Shown here piece by piece: positions 46,495 through 56,701 of a stretch of DNA of 64,000 nt. This stretch comes from Flaviramulus basaltis (GTDB taxonomy: Bacteria > Bacteroidota > Bacteroidia > Flavobacteriales > Flavobacteriaceae): contig NZ_FPKV01000004.1 of the NCBI RefSeq assembly GCF_900114265.1, positions 124,001 through 188,000 on the forward strand, in the 5' to 3' direction. The stretch's first letter is position 1, and the number at the start of each line of letters is the position of its first letter. The notes below the pieces were generated by a model. The model was not told the origin of the DNA. It searched no databases and was given only the letters and a program-made list of their open reading frames with translations. The position numbers and the translations under genes were made by a program.

Positions 46495-47778
46495 ATGCCA
46501 TTATCAGCTAACAATCCAGATAGAAAATCGTGGTTACACGTCGATAAGAATTCAGATTTCCCAATTCAAAACATCCCTTTTGGTGTTTTTTTAACTCGTG
46601 ATGACATTATAACCATTGGCACACGAATTGGTGATACAGCTATAGATTTAGGTGCTTTACATCAATTAGGCTATTTTGCAGAAATCCCTTTAACTGATGA
46701 TATTTTTCTTCAAGATACTTTAAATGATTTTATTGCTGACGGAAGAAAAACATGGCGTGCAGTAAGAAATAGAATAGCCAAAATCTTTGATGCTGAGAAT
46801 AATGAATTAAAAAACAACAAACATCATAAAGAAATTGTATTGTTTCGTTTAGACGAAATAGAAATGCAATTACCTGTTCATATTGGTGATTATACCGATT
46901 TTTACTCAAGTATTGAACACGCTACTAATGTAGGTACGATGTTTAGAGATCCTGATAATGCATTATTACCAAATTGGCTACATATACCGGTTGGATATCA
47001 TGGCAGAAGTTCTTCTATAATACCTTCAGGAATTCCTATACATAGACCACAAGGGCAAACGCTTCCGGCTGATGCTACTGAACCTGTTTTTGGACCAAGT
47101 AAATTAGTTGATTTTGAATTAGAAATGGCTTTTATTACTACAGATGCTAACGATTTAGGTGAACCTATTCCTATTACAGAAGCCGAAGAGTATATTTTTG
47201 GATTAGTCTTATTAAATGATTGGAGCTCACGCGATATTCAAAAATGGGAATATGTGCCTTTAGGACCTTTCTTAGCAAAGAATTTTGCAACATCAATTTC
47301 ACCATGGATTGTTACTTTAGATGCCCTTGAACCTTACAAAGTAGAAAGTCCAAAACCTATAAAACCTCAGCTTAAATATCTTCAATATAAAGGCAAAAAG
47401 AGTTATGACATAAACTTAGAAGTCGCTATACAACCCAAAGGTGCTAAAGAAGCTGTTGTTAGTAAATCTAACTTTAAATATATGTACTGGAATATGGTAC
47501 AACAATTAGCACACCATACAGTTAATGGTTGTCCTGTAAACTCTGGAGATATGATGGGAAGTGGTACTATTTCTGGTCCAACTCCAGATAGTTATGGCTC
47601 TATGTTAGAATTAACTTGGAAAGGCGAAAAACCACTTAAAATGAAAGATGGTAGCGAACGTAAGTTTATAAACGATAACGATACGGTTATTATGCGAGGT
47701 TACTGTGAAAAAGATGGTACTAGAATAGGTTTTGGAGAAGTATCAAACAAATTACTTCCTGTTTATAGTAAAAAATAA
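46495..47778 (+). CDS. fahA: Fumarylacetoacetase
   Basis: Last enzyme of tyrosine/phenylalanine degradation; hydrolyses fumarylacetoacetate to fumarate and acetoacetate. The 427-residue protein has the N-terminal SH3-like domain (SWLHVDKNSDFPIQNIPFGVF). The catalytic domain carries YTDFYSSIEHATNVG (metal ligand Asp and catalytic His), YHGRSSSI, FELEMAFIT (metal ligand Glu), LNDWSSRDIQKWEY and NGCPVNSGDMMGSGTISG. All expected motifs are present. Other genes of the pathway are not in the window. Confidence 0.96.
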   Translation: MPLSANNPDRKSWLHVDKNSDFPIQNIPFGVFLTRDDIITIGTRIGDTAIDLGALHQLGYFAEIPLTDDIFLQDTLNDFIADGRKTWRAVRNRIAKIFDAENNELKNNKHHKEIVLFRLDEIEMQLPVHIGDYTDFYSSIEHATNVGTMFRDPDNALLPNWLHIPVGYHGRSSSIIPSGIPIHRPQGQTLPADATEPVFGPSKLVDFELEMAFITTDANDLGEPIPITEAEEYIFGLVLLNDWSSRDIQKWEYVPLGPFLAKNFATSISPWIVTLDALEPYKVESPKPIKPQLKYLQYKGKKSYDINLEVAIQPKGAKEAVVSKSNFKYMYWNMVQQLAHHTVNGCPVNSGDMMGSGTISGPTPDSYGSMLELTWKGEKPLKMKDGSERKFINDNDTVIMRGYCEKDGTRIGFGEVSNKLLPVYSKK

Positions 47779-47800
47779 AAACCTTTTCGTCATTAGTTAT

Positions 47801-47860
47801 TGTAAACACAATGAAGTAATCTCTTAATTAAAATTTTAAAAAGATTACTCCATTGTTACA
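47801..47860. repeat. Large imperfect inverted repeat (degenerate REP-like?)
   Basis: Arms at 47801-47822 and 47842-47860 share TGTAA, CAATG and AGTAATCT in mirrored order, with an 18-base A/T loop. A short CGTCATT lies just upstream (47788). The layout resembles the dispersed palindromes of the CGTCATTGCGAG...AAGCAATCT type, but is diverged. It lies after fahA and has no T run, so it is a poor terminator. Confidence 0.55.
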
Positions 47861-47976
47861 GGCTTTTGTAGTGAGGTGATTTATGTTTTAATAAGTTTTA
47901 TTAATGTTTTATCTGCACTTTAACTATTTTGGCATTACTATTGGATAAGCACTCCAATAAACCAAAACTTTTACCC

Positions 47977-49155
47977 ATGAAAAAAACACTACTCTTAACC
48001 ATAGTACTTATAATACTTACAGCTTGTAGTACTAGCAAAAAAATTGAAAAATCTTTAAGTATTGGTAATTATGATCTAGCTATTTCTGATGCTATTAGTA
48101 AATTACGAACTAACAAAGACAAACGTGGGAAAGCAGATTTTATAATTATGCTAAAAGAAGCCTATAACAAAGCAAACGAGCGTGATTTGAGCAATATTGA
48201 TTTTCTAAAAAAAGACAATAATCCTGAGAATTATATTCGTATTTATGATGCCTATTTGGATTTAAATGATAGACAGGAACGTATTAAACCGTTGCTTCCG
48301 TTATATGCAAATGGCAAAGAAGTCAATTTTAATTTTGACAATTACACCACTCAAATTATCAATTCCAAAAACAGGGCATCAGATCAAATTTATGTTAATG
48401 CCACTACCCTTTTAAAATCAAATAATAAATTAGATTTTAGGGATGCTTATAATGCTTTTAAAGATATTGAAGATATTAATCCTAATTACAAAGATGTGCG
48501 CCAACTTATGGATGTGGCTCACCAAAAAGGAACAGATTTTGTTTTGGTAGATATGATTAATGATACCAAAAAAATAATTCCTGAAAGACTTGAAAAAGAT
48601 TTACTAAACTTTAGCTCCTACGGTCTTAATAATTTCTGGGCTATTTATCACAGTACACCAGAAAAACAATTAAGTTATGATTATAACTTAATTGTTAATT
48701 TAAGAAACATTGAAATATCTCCAGAACAAATTAAAGAACGTCAAATCATAAAAGAAAAGCAAGTTGTAGATGGATGGCAATATTTGGTTGATAAAAAAGG
48801 CAAAGAAGTAAAAGATAGCCTTGGTAATAGTATTAAGGTTGATAAAATGAAAACCGTAAAATGCGAATATTACGAATTCAAACAATTTAAAGCCACACAA
48901 GTAAATGGCAATGTAGAATATATTAATTTAAAAACCAATCAGTTAGTAGATATTTTCCCTGTAACTAGCGAGTTTATTTTTGAGCATATTTATGCAACTT
49001 CACGAGGCGACCGAAGAGCGCTAGATACTAATTTAATACCTTTTTTGGAAAAACGTGCCGTTCCTTTCCCAACGGAAGAGCAAATGATTTATGATACTGG
49101 TGAAGATTTAAAACTTCAGCTTAAAAATATTATTAACTCTTATACTTTAAGATAA
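47977..49155 (+). CDS. Lipoprotein, conserved in Flavobacteriaceae (392 aa)
   Basis: A 392-residue lipoprotein starting MKKTLLLTIVLIILTAC (lipidated Cys at 17); the in-frame ATG at 47929 adds a non-signal extension. The N-terminal part (IEKSLSIGNYDLAISDAISKL, NYKDVRQLMDVAHQKG) has TPR-like helical repeats. The C-terminal half is strand- and charge-rich. No catalytic motif is seen and I do not recognise a function. It is 78 bases upstream of the zinc-ribbon gene. Confidence 0.82.
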   Translation: MKKTLLLTIVLIILTACSTSKKIEKSLSIGNYDLAISDAISKLRTNKDKRGKADFIIMLKEAYNKANERDLSNIDFLKKDNNPENYIRIYDAYLDLNDRQERIKPLLPLYANGKEVNFNFDNYTTQIINSKNRASDQIYVNATTLLKSNNKLDFRDAYNAFKDIEDINPNYKDVRQLMDVAHQKGTDFVLVDMINDTKKIIPERLEKDLLNFSSYGLNNFWAIYHSTPEKQLSYDYNLIVNLRNIEISPEQIKERQIIKEKQVVDGWQYLVDKKGKEVKDSLGNSIKVDKMKTVKCEYYEFKQFKATQVNGNVEYINLKTNQLVDIFPVTSEFIFEHIYATSRGDRRALDTNLIPFLEKRAVPFPTEEQMIYDTGEDLKLQLKNIINSYTLR

Positions 49156-49233
49156 CAAAAAACTCACAAAGTTATTTGGGTGTTAACAGTATAAAACTTA
49201 CTTTTAATAATAAGAAACCATAAAACTAAAAAA

Positions 49234-49377
49234 ATGGAAGCATATTGCGTAAAATGTAAGTCAAAAAGAGAAATGAAAGATGCCGAAGAAACTACAATGA
49301 AAAATGGTAGAAAAGCCATGAAAGGTAAATGTCCAGAATGTGGTACAGGTATGTTTAGAATAATGGGGAAATCTTAA
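49234..49377 (+). CDS. DUF5679-like small zinc-ribbon protein (47 aa)
   Basis: A 47-residue open frame starting MEAYCVKCKSKREMKDAEE and ending in CPECGTGMFRIMGKS. It has two CxxC pairs (YCVKCK and KCPECG) spaced as in a one-zinc ribbon. The basic, glycine-poor linker fits a DUF5679-type protein, possibly a nucleic-acid binder. The start ATG follows A-rich sequence and a perfect terminator follows the stop by about 20 bases, supporting a real transcribed gene that is easily missed because of its size. Confidence 0.82.
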   Translation: MEAYCVKCKSKREMKDAEETTMKNGRKAMKGKCPECGTGMFRIMGKS

Positions 49378-49396
49378 ATTTCCTTTTCTTTAAGAT

Positions 49397-49430
49397 AAAA
49401 AAACTCCCAAATTAATTTGGGAGTTTTTTT
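49397..49430. terminator. Terminator after the zinc-ribbon gene
   Basis: A 34-base perfect palindrome with core AACTCCCAAATT and seven T at the end. Confidence 0.85.
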
Positions 49431-49564
49431 GTGGCTTTTTTTGATATTATACTCATTATTTATAATTTGAATCAGTTTTAATACTTCGTCTACAATTAGT
49501 GAAATTAATTATATCAACCGATAAATAAGTTATATTTTCTTAGTAAAAAAATATAACTAACACA

Positions 49565-49969
49565 CTATTTATCAATAGTATATTTTAAATAATTACCAGA
49601 AGTAATTTGTTTTAATCCTTTAACAGGTAAATTATAAAGATATACCCAAGTTTTAAGAGTAGAACCATCTTCTAAAAAAGCGGTTGTAACTAACTTTTTA
49701 AATAATTGCGGTTCTGGATATTTCTCTCCTATGCCTTCATAATCATCCAAAACATTAAATACTGCTTCTGGGTTTTCTATTTTAAAAACCATACCATAAA
49801 CTTTGTCTAAAGTATTAGTACTTAAAATAGCACCAGGAAACCAAGTTACTTTGTATAGTTTTCCATAAAAATAACCTTTGCTAATAAACTTGGAATGAGA
49901 TGCCAAAAATTTTGACATCTCATTCTCTAAGTCTTTTAAAAGTGTTCCGTAAACAAATAGATATTCCAA
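49565..49969 (-). CDS. Gamma-glutamylcyclotransferase-like (AIG2 family) protein
   Basis: A 134-residue protein with the AIG2/GGCT fold: LFVYGTLL (substrate-binding YGTL), GKLYKVTWFPGAI, and the catalytic acid Glu in LDDYEGIG. The family cyclises gamma-glutamyl amino acids or amines to 5-oxoproline, a plausible link to the pxpABC 5-oxoprolinase genes at 61-64 kb, but the precise substrate is unknown. It is 12 bases after the DUF885 gene on the same strand and probably in one operon with it. Confidence 0.88.
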   Translation of the reverse strand: MEYLFVYGTLLKDLENEMSKFLASHSKFISKGYFYGKLYKVTWFPGAILSTNTLDKVYGMVFKIENPEAVFNVLDDYEGIGEKYPEPQLFKKLVTTAFLEDGSTLKTWVYLYNLPVKGLKQITSGNYLKYTIDK

Positions 49970-49981
49970 TAATACTTAAAA

Positions 49982-51754
49982 TTATTTATAAGCTGTAATC
50001 CAATTATCAATTTTATTTTCTAAAAGCTGTAAAGGAATACAACCTGTTTCTAACACTTGGTTATGAAACTCTTTAATATCAAATTTATCGCCTAAAGCTT
50101 CAGATGCTCTCGTTCTTAACTCTCTTAATTTTAACTGACCAATTTTATAAGATAAAGCTTGACCAGGATTGGCCATATAACGTTCAATCTCGCTAGTAAT
50201 GTCTTCTTCAGATTCTGCTTCATTTTCTAATGAATATTGTATGGCTTCTTCACGAGTCCACCCTTTTGAATGGATACCACTATCAACCACCAAACGAATG
50301 GCTCTATGAATTTCTGCACTTAGCATTCCAAAATATTGATAAGGGTCTTTATACAGTCCTAATTCTTCACCCATAGATTCTGTATACAAAGCCCAACCTT
50401 CTCCATATGCGCTAAACCATAAGGTTTTTCTAAAATCTGGTAATTCTTTATTTTCTTGTGCTAAAGAAATTTGAAAATGATGTCCTGGAATGGCTTCATG
50501 TAAAAACAAATCTTCTTTGTCAAAAACATTATAGGTTAAAACATCTGGTATTGGCGTAAAGAAAATACCGGGTCTTGTACCATCTAAAGAACCCGGATTA
50601 TAATTTGCTGCTGCCGATTTTTCTCTAAAAGGTTCTGTTCTTCTCACTTCAAAAGGTGTTTTTGGTTGTTTTCCAAATAATCTATTTATTTGAGGTTTCA
50701 TAACATTGTAAATACTATCGTAAAAAGCAATGACTTGCGAACGCTCTGTAAAAGGCATTAAATCTTTATTGGTTCTTACATGATTAAAAAATGCTTTTAA
50801 ATCACCTTTAAAACCAACTTTTTCTTTTACAGCTTCCATTTCAGAACGAATTCTGGCGACTTCACTTAACCCTAATTGATGAATATCATCTGCCGTCATA
50901 TTAGTAGTTGTGTATTTTTTTATTTGATGTGCATAATACGCATCTCCTAAAGGCGTGCCAGTTATTCCGCTAGAACTCCTACCTACTGGTAAATATTCAT
51001 TTTGTAAAAAATTGGCCATTTGTTTGTGGGCGGGTATAATTTTATTAGCCACCATATTGGTGTATGCCTTAGTAAATTCTTCATGCTCTGCATCAGTAAA
51101 TGTTTCTGGAAAATTTTTTACTGGTGCGTAGTATAAATTATTTTCAATATCATCTGAAGCTAAACCTTCAAATTGCGGAATCACTTTTACAATTAATGAA
51201 GACGGTAAAACATAACCTGTTTCCATCCCTTTTTTCATATTATCCTGTGCGGCATTTAACCAAAACAAATAAGCATCAACACGGGTTAGCCATATATTAT
51301 AATCTTCAACTGTTTTAAAAGGTTGCGCATTCGTACCACCAGCAAATTGATTAAAATCAAGATTCGTAGACCACATTTGGTCTATAGGCATCAAATCTTT
51401 TTGAAAACTCATCTCTTCAAGATTGATATCACAATCCCATTCCAAAACTGCTTTACTCATTTTCTCGGTATCGGTAAATTGAGAATCGTCAATTTTAGCA
51501 AGTGTATCTTTGTACTTTGTATAATAAGCTTTCTTTTTAGCCTTGTATGTTTCAGATAAGTTATTTGGAAATTTATCATTAAACCTGCTATCTCCTGCTC
51601 GCGTAGCATTCATCGGGTTTAATTGGTAGCCTTCTTCGTTATAATCTTTTAATAGTTGATTGAAATCAATTGCAGATTCTTGATTATCCGATTTATCTTG
51701 TTTGCAAGACATTGCAAATAGCACTATTAGGCTACATAAAACCACTTTATTCAT
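49982..51754 (-). CDS. DUF885 family lipoprotein, probable peptidase
   Basis: A 590-residue lipoprotein (MNKVVLCSLIVLFAMSC). DUF885 proteins are large helical proteins; the motif HEAIPGHHFQIS (with the HExxxH-like arrangement) and EGWALYTESMGEELGLY are its signature and resemble zinc carboxypeptidases of the M32 type. Peptidase activity is likely but unproven. Its neighbour is the GGCT-like gene. Confidence 0.87.
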   Translation of the reverse strand: MNKVVLCSLIVLFAMSCKQDKSDNQESAIDFNQLLKDYNEEGYQLNPMNATRAGDSRFNDKFPNNLSETYKAKKKAYYTKYKDTLAKIDDSQFTDTEKMSKAVLEWDCDINLEEMSFQKDLMPIDQMWSTNLDFNQFAGGTNAQPFKTVEDYNIWLTRVDAYLFWLNAAQDNMKKGMETGYVLPSSLIVKVIPQFEGLASDDIENNLYYAPVKNFPETFTDAEHEEFTKAYTNMVANKIIPAHKQMANFLQNEYLPVGRSSSGITGTPLGDAYYAHQIKKYTTTNMTADDIHQLGLSEVARIRSEMEAVKEKVGFKGDLKAFFNHVRTNKDLMPFTERSQVIAFYDSIYNVMKPQINRLFGKQPKTPFEVRRTEPFREKSAAANYNPGSLDGTRPGIFFTPIPDVLTYNVFDKEDLFLHEAIPGHHFQISLAQENKELPDFRKTLWFSAYGEGWALYTESMGEELGLYKDPYQYFGMLSAEIHRAIRLVVDSGIHSKGWTREEAIQYSLENEAESEEDITSEIERYMANPGQALSYKIGQLKLRELRTRASEALGDKFDIKEFHNQVLETGCIPLQLLENKIDNWITAYK

Positions 51755-51848
51755 TATATATATATGTTTTGATTTAAACTTATATAAAGATATGAAATAA
51801 AAGCAATTGAGATAATTAGATTAATCCCAAAAAAAAAGTAATACTGAG

Positions 51849-52238
51849 TTAGATAAATTGGCTTAAATCTATATTATTAATAGCGCCATGAGAATCTTGC
51901 GTTACAACAATACCATTTTTAATCACCAAAAGTTGAGGCGATTCATGAATAACTTGAAATTTATTAGCTATTTCGTTTGATACTTCTCTATAACTAATTA
52001 AGTCTAAATAATACAAATCCAAGTCTTTTTCGGTAAAATTATAGTCATCTACAAATTGATTCATCACCATTCTACTAATGCCACAACGTGTAGAGTGTTT
52101 AAAAATAACTTGAGTTTTTGTTGCAGATTTTGTTTCAATTAAATCTAATTGAGGTAATTCATTTAAAGGAATCCAAGGCAATACTTTTTCTTCCTTTTGC
52201 TCTGTTGAACCCCCAAATATCTTGTTTAATAATCCCAT
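51849..52238 (-). CDS. ytxJ: Bacillithiol-system redox protein YtxJ
   Basis: A 129-residue thioredoxin-fold protein. The single active-site Cys is in FKHSTRCGISRM, the YtxJ signature, which acts as a monothiol bacilliredoxin removing bacillithiol from proteins. The rest follows the thioredoxin pattern (YYLDLISYREVSNEIANKF, ESPQLLVIKNG). It has an N-terminal linker rather than a signal peptide. This suggests that the organism makes bacillithiol; the bsh genes are not in the window. Confidence 0.88.
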   Translation of the reverse strand: MGLLNKIFGGSTEQKEEKVLPWIPLNELPQLDLIETKSATKTQVIFKHSTRCGISRMVMNQFVDDYNFTEKDLDLYYLDLISYREVSNEIANKFQVIHESPQLLVIKNGIVVTQDSHGAINNIDLSQFI

Positions 52239-52395
52239 TTTTTGTATTTTATATTTTATAAGTCGAATGTTTTACAGAATCTTACAAACTGACTAAACGT
52301 CACCAAAACAAAGGCTTAAACAGACATTTTGTCTCCTTAATTGTATTGGTAAGATTATTGACTTATTCATTTTGTAAAAGTAAAATAATAAATAG

Positions 52396-55005
52396 ATGAA
52401 CTTAAATAATTATACAATAAAATCGCAAGAAGCCATACAGCAAGCGCAACAAATTGCGCAAGGTTATGGTCATCAACAAATAGAAAACGAACACCTTTTT
52501 AAAGGCATTTTTGAAGTTGATGAAAATGTATTACCATTCATTTTAAAAAAATTGAATGTAAATATTAATGTCCTTGAACAAGCTTTAGACAAACAACTTG
52601 AAAGTTACTCAAAAGTTTCTGGTAGCGAATTAATGCTTTCGCGTGAGGCTGGAAAAAGCTTAAACGAAGCTTCCATCATCGCTAAAAAAATGAAAGATGA
52701 TTTTGTGTCTATCGAGCATTTAATTATTGCTGTTTTTAAATCGAATAGCAAAATTTCACATATGCTAAAAGATCAAGGTGTTACTGAAAAGGATTTAAAA
52801 GCAGCTATTGAAGAATTACGTAAAGGCGATAGAGTAACATCTCAAAGCCAAGAAGAAACTTATAATTCCTTAAGCAAATATGCTAAAAACCTAAATCAGT
52901 TAGCGAAAGATGGTAAACTAGATCCAGTTATTGGTCGTGATGAAGAAATACGTAGAATTCTTCAAATTTTATCACGTAGAACCAAAAACAACCCCATTTT
53001 GGTTGGTGAACCAGGTACAGGTAAAACAGCTATAGCAGAAGGTTTAGCACACAGGATTATAGATGGCGATATTCCTGAGAATTTAAAAAACAAACAAATT
53101 TTTGCTCTAGATATGGGTTCACTTATTGCAGGAGCTAAATATAAAGGTGAGTTTGAAGAGCGCTTAAAAGCAGTTATAAAAGAAGTGACTGAAAGTGATG
53201 GAGACATTGTACTATTCATTGATGAAATTCACACGCTAGTAGGTGCTGGTGGCGGACAAGGTGCTATGGATGCAGCCAATATTTTAAAACCTGCTTTAGC
53301 TCGTGGTGATTTAAGAGCAATTGGAGCTACCACATTAGATGAGTATCAAAAATACTTCGAAAAAGATAAAGCCTTAGAACGTCGTTTTCAAAAAGTAACG
53401 GTTGATGAACCAGATACTGAAAGTGCTATTTCTATACTTCGTGGTATTAAAGAAAAATATGAAACACACCATAAAGTGCGTATAAAAGATGAAGCTATTA
53501 TTGGTGCGGTAGAGTTATCTCAACGCTATATTACAAATCGTTTTTTACCAGATAAAGCTATCGATTTAATGGATGAGGCTGCTTCTAAATTGCGTATGGA
53601 AATTAACTCTAAACCTGAGGAATTAGATGTTTTAGATAGAAAAATAATGCAGTTAGAAATTGAAATCGAAGCGATTAAACGTGAAAAAGATGAAACTAAA
53701 TTAAAATCATTACGTTCCGATTTAGCTAATTTAAAAGAATCTAGAAATGAACTTAATGCAAAATGGAAAAGCGAAAAAGAAGTTGTAGATAATATTCAAA
53801 ACACAAAACAAGATATTGAAAACTACAAACTTGAAGCAGAACGTGCAGAACGCGATGGCGATTATGGTAAAGTAGCCGAATTACGCTATGGAAAAATTAA
53901 AGAAGCTCAAGAGCAATTAGAAGGTTTTCAAAAGCAATTACAAGAAAATCAATCTGGAAATTCTTTAATAAAAGAGGAAGTGACTTATGATGATATTGCC
54001 GAAGTGGTTGCAAAATGGACAGGTATTCCTGTTACCAAAATGCTACAAAGCGAGCGCGAAAAACTATTAAAGTTAGAAAATCAATTACACAAACGTGTGG
54101 TCGGTCAAGAAGAGGCAATTATTGCTGTAAGTGATGCGGTTAGACGAAGTCGTGCAGGTTTACAAAACCCTAAAAAACCTATTGGTACCTTCCTTTTCTT
54201 AGGCACAACTGGTGTTGGTAAAACAGAACTTGCAAAAGCTTTAGCTGAATATTTATTTGATGATGAAAACGCCATGACACGTATTGATATGAGTGAGTAT
54301 CAAGAACGTCATGCAGTAAGCAGATTAGTTGGAGCACCTCCAGGATATGTAGGTTATGATGAAGGCGGACAACTTACAGAAGCCGTGAGAAGAAAACCTT
54401 ATTCTGTAGTGCTTTTAGATGAAATTGAAAAAGCGCATCCAGATACGTTTAATATTCTTTTACAGGTATTAGATGAAGGTCATTTAACTGATAACAAAGG
54501 GCGTGTTGCAGATTTTAAAAACACTATTATAATAATGACTTCTAATATAGGAAGCCAGATTATACATGAGCGTTTTGAAGCAACAAAAGATATTGATTCT
54601 GCAATTGAAGCTGCAAAAGTAGATGTATTAGCGTTACTTAAACAAAGCGTAAGACCTGAGTTTTTAAACCGAATAGACGATACTATTATGTTTACACCTT
54701 TAAGCAAAGAGAATATCACTGCAATTGTTGGTTTACAAATAAAAGGTCTTACAAAAATGATAGCGCAACAAGGTATTACTTTTGATGCGACGCCAGAAGC
54801 TATTAATTATTTAGCTGATAAAGGTTATAATCCAGAATATGGTGCGAGACCAGTAAAGCGTGTAATTCAAAAAGAAGTTTTGAATGCTTTAAGTAAAGAA
54901 ATTTTAGCAGGCAAAGTAACAACAGATAGTATCATTCTGTTAGATGCTTTTGATGATGAATTGGTTTTTAGAAATCAAGGAGACTTAGTTACAGAAGAAT
55001 TCTAG
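52396..55005 (+). CDS. clpB: ATP-dependent disaggregase ClpB
   Basis: Hexameric Hsp100 chaperone that, with DnaK, rescues aggregated proteins. The 869-residue protein has a Clp N domain (1-140). The first AAA+ has Walker A GEPGTGKT (204-211). A long coiled-coil middle domain spans ~400-530 ([38 protein letters not shown]). The second AAA+ has Walker A GTTGVGKT (603-610). The long middle domain and lack of a ClpP loop separate it from ClpC at 2544. Length is typical. A terminator (55069-55118) follows. Confidence 0.97.
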   Translation: MNLNNYTIKSQEAIQQAQQIAQGYGHQQIENEHLFKGIFEVDENVLPFILKKLNVNINVLEQALDKQLESYSKVSGSELMLSREAGKSLNEASIIAKKMKDDFVSIEHLIIAVFKSNSKISHMLKDQGVTEKDLKAAIEELRKGDRVTSQSQEETYNSLSKYAKNLNQLAKDGKLDPVIGRDEEIRRILQILSRRTKNNPILVGEPGTGKTAIAEGLAHRIIDGDIPENLKNKQIFALDMGSLIAGAKYKGEFEERLKAVIKEVTESDGDIVLFIDEIHTLVGAGGGQGAMDAANILKPALARGDLRAIGATTLDEYQKYFEKDKALERRFQKVTVDEPDTESAISILRGIKEKYETHHKVRIKDEAIIGAVELSQRYITNRFLPDKAIDLMDEAASKLRMEINSKPEELDVLDRKIMQLEIEIEAIKREKDETKLKSLRSDLANLKESRNELNAKWKSEKEVVDNIQNTKQDIENYKLEAERAERDGDYGKVAELRYGKIKEAQEQLEGFQKQLQENQSGNSLIKEEVTYDDIAEVVAKWTGIPVTKMLQSEREKLLKLENQLHKRVVGQEEAIIAVSDAVRRSRAGLQNPKKPIGTFLFLGTTGVGKTELAKALAEYLFDDENAMTRIDMSEYQERHAVSRLVGAPPGYVGYDEGGQLTEAVRRKPYSVVLLDEIEKAHPDTFNILLQVLDEGHLTDNKGRVADFKNTIIIMTSNIGSQIIHERFEATKDIDSAIEAAKVDVLALLKQSVRPEFLNRIDDTIMFTPLSKENITAIVGLQIKGLTKMIAQQGITFDATPEAINYLADKGYNPEYGARPVKRVIQKEVLNALSKEILAGKVTTDSIILLDAFDDELVFRNQGDLVTEEF

Positions 55006-55068
55006 ACTTATTAAAAACTGTTTGTAACAAAACAGTACTACTACAGTCTAATAGTTGGTTGGTTAGTT

Positions 55069-55118
55069 GAAAAGCAACATGAATCTTAGCAATAAGATGA
55101 TTGTTGCTTTTCTTTATT
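55069..55118. terminator. Terminator between clpB and mqo
   Basis: GAAAAGCAACA (55069-55079) pairs with TGTTGCTTTTC (55102-55112), with an inner hairpin ATCTTA/TAAGAT (55083-55098) and a T-rich end. Confidence 0.75.
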
Positions 55119-56593
55119 TATAACTTTAATGTTCGCTTAGAATTCTCTATAGTTTGTTTAAATAATTCTGGTGTTAATTCATCTTTCCAAATAGGCACTA
55201 TGTCTTTTAACAACTGTTTGCCTTTTTCAGAATTAACTATTTCTGGAAAAGCAATTTCAAAAACTTCCAACATAATACTCGTTGCAGTTGATGCCCCAGG
55301 AGAAGCTCCTAGTAATGCCGTTATACTGCCATCTTTACTTCTTACCACTTCTGTTCCAAATTGCAAAACACCTTTTTCATATTCATCCTTTTTTATAATT
55401 TGAACACGTTGTCCTGCAACTAAAATTTCCCAATCCTCACTTTTAGCATTTTTTACAAATTGCCTTAAATCGTTCATTTTATCTTCATGGGAAGCAGCAA
55501 CTTGCTCAATTAGATATTTAGTTAGTGGCAAATTATCCCAAAATGCCCCAAGCATTGGTTTTATATTATCAAATTTTATTGAGCTAGCTAAATCAAAATA
55601 TGAACCTTCTTTTAAAAACTTTGGACTAAACCCGGCAAAAGGGCCAAACAATAATTCTCGCTTTCCATTAATAAATCTAGTATCTAAATGTGGTACAGAC
55701 ATTGGCGGGTCACCTATTCCGGCTTTACTATAAACTTTTGCAAAATGTTGATTTATTATAGCATCGTTTTTACAAACTAACCATTCACCACTAACTGGAA
55801 ATCCTCCATAACCCTCTTTTTCTTCAATTTCAACTTTTTGTAACAATAATAAACTTCCTCCACCAGCACCAATAAATACATGTTTTGCATCTAAGTATTG
55901 CTTATGCTTTGTATTTGTGTTTTTAATTTCAACAGACCATTCAACATTTTCATCTGGATCTATATCTAAAACTTCTTCATTACATTGAACCGGAGTATCA
56001 TATTCTGTTTCTAGTATTTTAAATAGTTTTTTTGTTAAAGCCCCAAAATTCATTTCGACTCCTCGTTCTATTCTTGTAGCAGCCATAGCTTCATCATCAG
56101 CTCTATCGTTCATTATTAATGGAAACCATTCACTCATTTTATCAATAGCAGTCGTAAATTCCATGTCCTGAAACATAAAATGCTTTTTTAAAGCTTCAAA
56201 ACGTTTTTGTAAATACACAGCATTTTCTTCGCCTTGAACCCAACTATGATGTGGTACAGATGTTATAAAATCTTCAGGAGAATCTATTAAATCTTCATTA
56301 ACTAAATAAGACCAAAATTGTTTTGATGTTTCAAATTGCTTACAAATTTTAAAAGCTTTATCACAATTAATCGACCCATCTTCATTCTCTGGTGTATAAT
56401 TAAGTTCACACAAAGCAGAATGACCTGTTCCAGCATTATTCCAAGCAGCAGAACTTTCTAAACCAACATCTGGAAGTCTTTCTAAAATAAGAACTTTTAA
56501 ATCAGGTTGAACAATTTTTACTAATAAGGCAAGTGTGGCGCTCATTATGCCTCCTCCAATACAAATTAAGTCGTAATCCTTATTTACATTCAT
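55118..56593 (-). CDS. mqo: Malate:quinone oxidoreductase
   Basis: Membrane-associated FAD enzyme oxidising malate to oxaloacetate and passing electrons to quinone. The 491-residue protein starts with the FAD motif ICIGGGIMSATLA, followed by SSAAWNNAGTGHSALCELNYTP, the Mqo signature. Late motifs such as HLDTRFINGKRELLFGPFAG and ASPGASTATSIMLEV are also typical. It is transcribed divergently from the TetR gene; the operator palindrome lies 69 bases before its ATG, so the regulator may also act on mqo. Confidence 0.95.
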   Translation of the reverse strand: MNVNKDYDLICIGGGIMSATLALLVKIVQPDLKVLILERLPDVGLESSAAWNNAGTGHSALCELNYTPENEDGSINCDKAFKICKQFETSKQFWSYLVNEDLIDSPEDFITSVPHHSWVQGEENAVYLQKRFEALKKHFMFQDMEFTTAIDKMSEWFPLIMNDRADDEAMAATRIERGVEMNFGALTKKLFKILETEYDTPVQCNEEVLDIDPDENVEWSVEIKNTNTKHKQYLDAKHVFIGAGGGSLLLLQKVEIEEKEGYGGFPVSGEWLVCKNDAIINQHFAKVYSKAGIGDPPMSVPHLDTRFINGKRELLFGPFAGFSPKFLKEGSYFDLASSIKFDNIKPMLGAFWDNLPLTKYLIEQVAASHEDKMNDLRQFVKNAKSEDWEILVAGQRVQIIKKDEYEKGVLQFGTEVVRSKDGSITALLGASPGASTATSIMLEVFEIAFPEIVNSEKGKQLLKDIVPIWKDELTPELFKQTIENSKRTLKL

Positions 56594-56661
56594 AGTGTTT
56601 TTTCTCTTATTTTATAATTTTCATAAAGATAGTTAAGTATTGTATTAATTAACCAAAACAC

Positions 56662-56681
56662 AATATACCAATTGGTATATT
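56662..56681. promoter_or_regulatory. TetR operator, copy 1 (perfect palindrome)
   Basis: A perfect 20-base palindrome, AATATACCAATTGGTATATT, lies between mqo and tetR, 20 bases before the tetR ATG. A near-identical copy at 57314 upstream of the next gene shows that it is a real binding site. Confidence 0.7.
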
Positions 56682-56701
56682 TTTTATATATTAGCAGAAC
56701 T

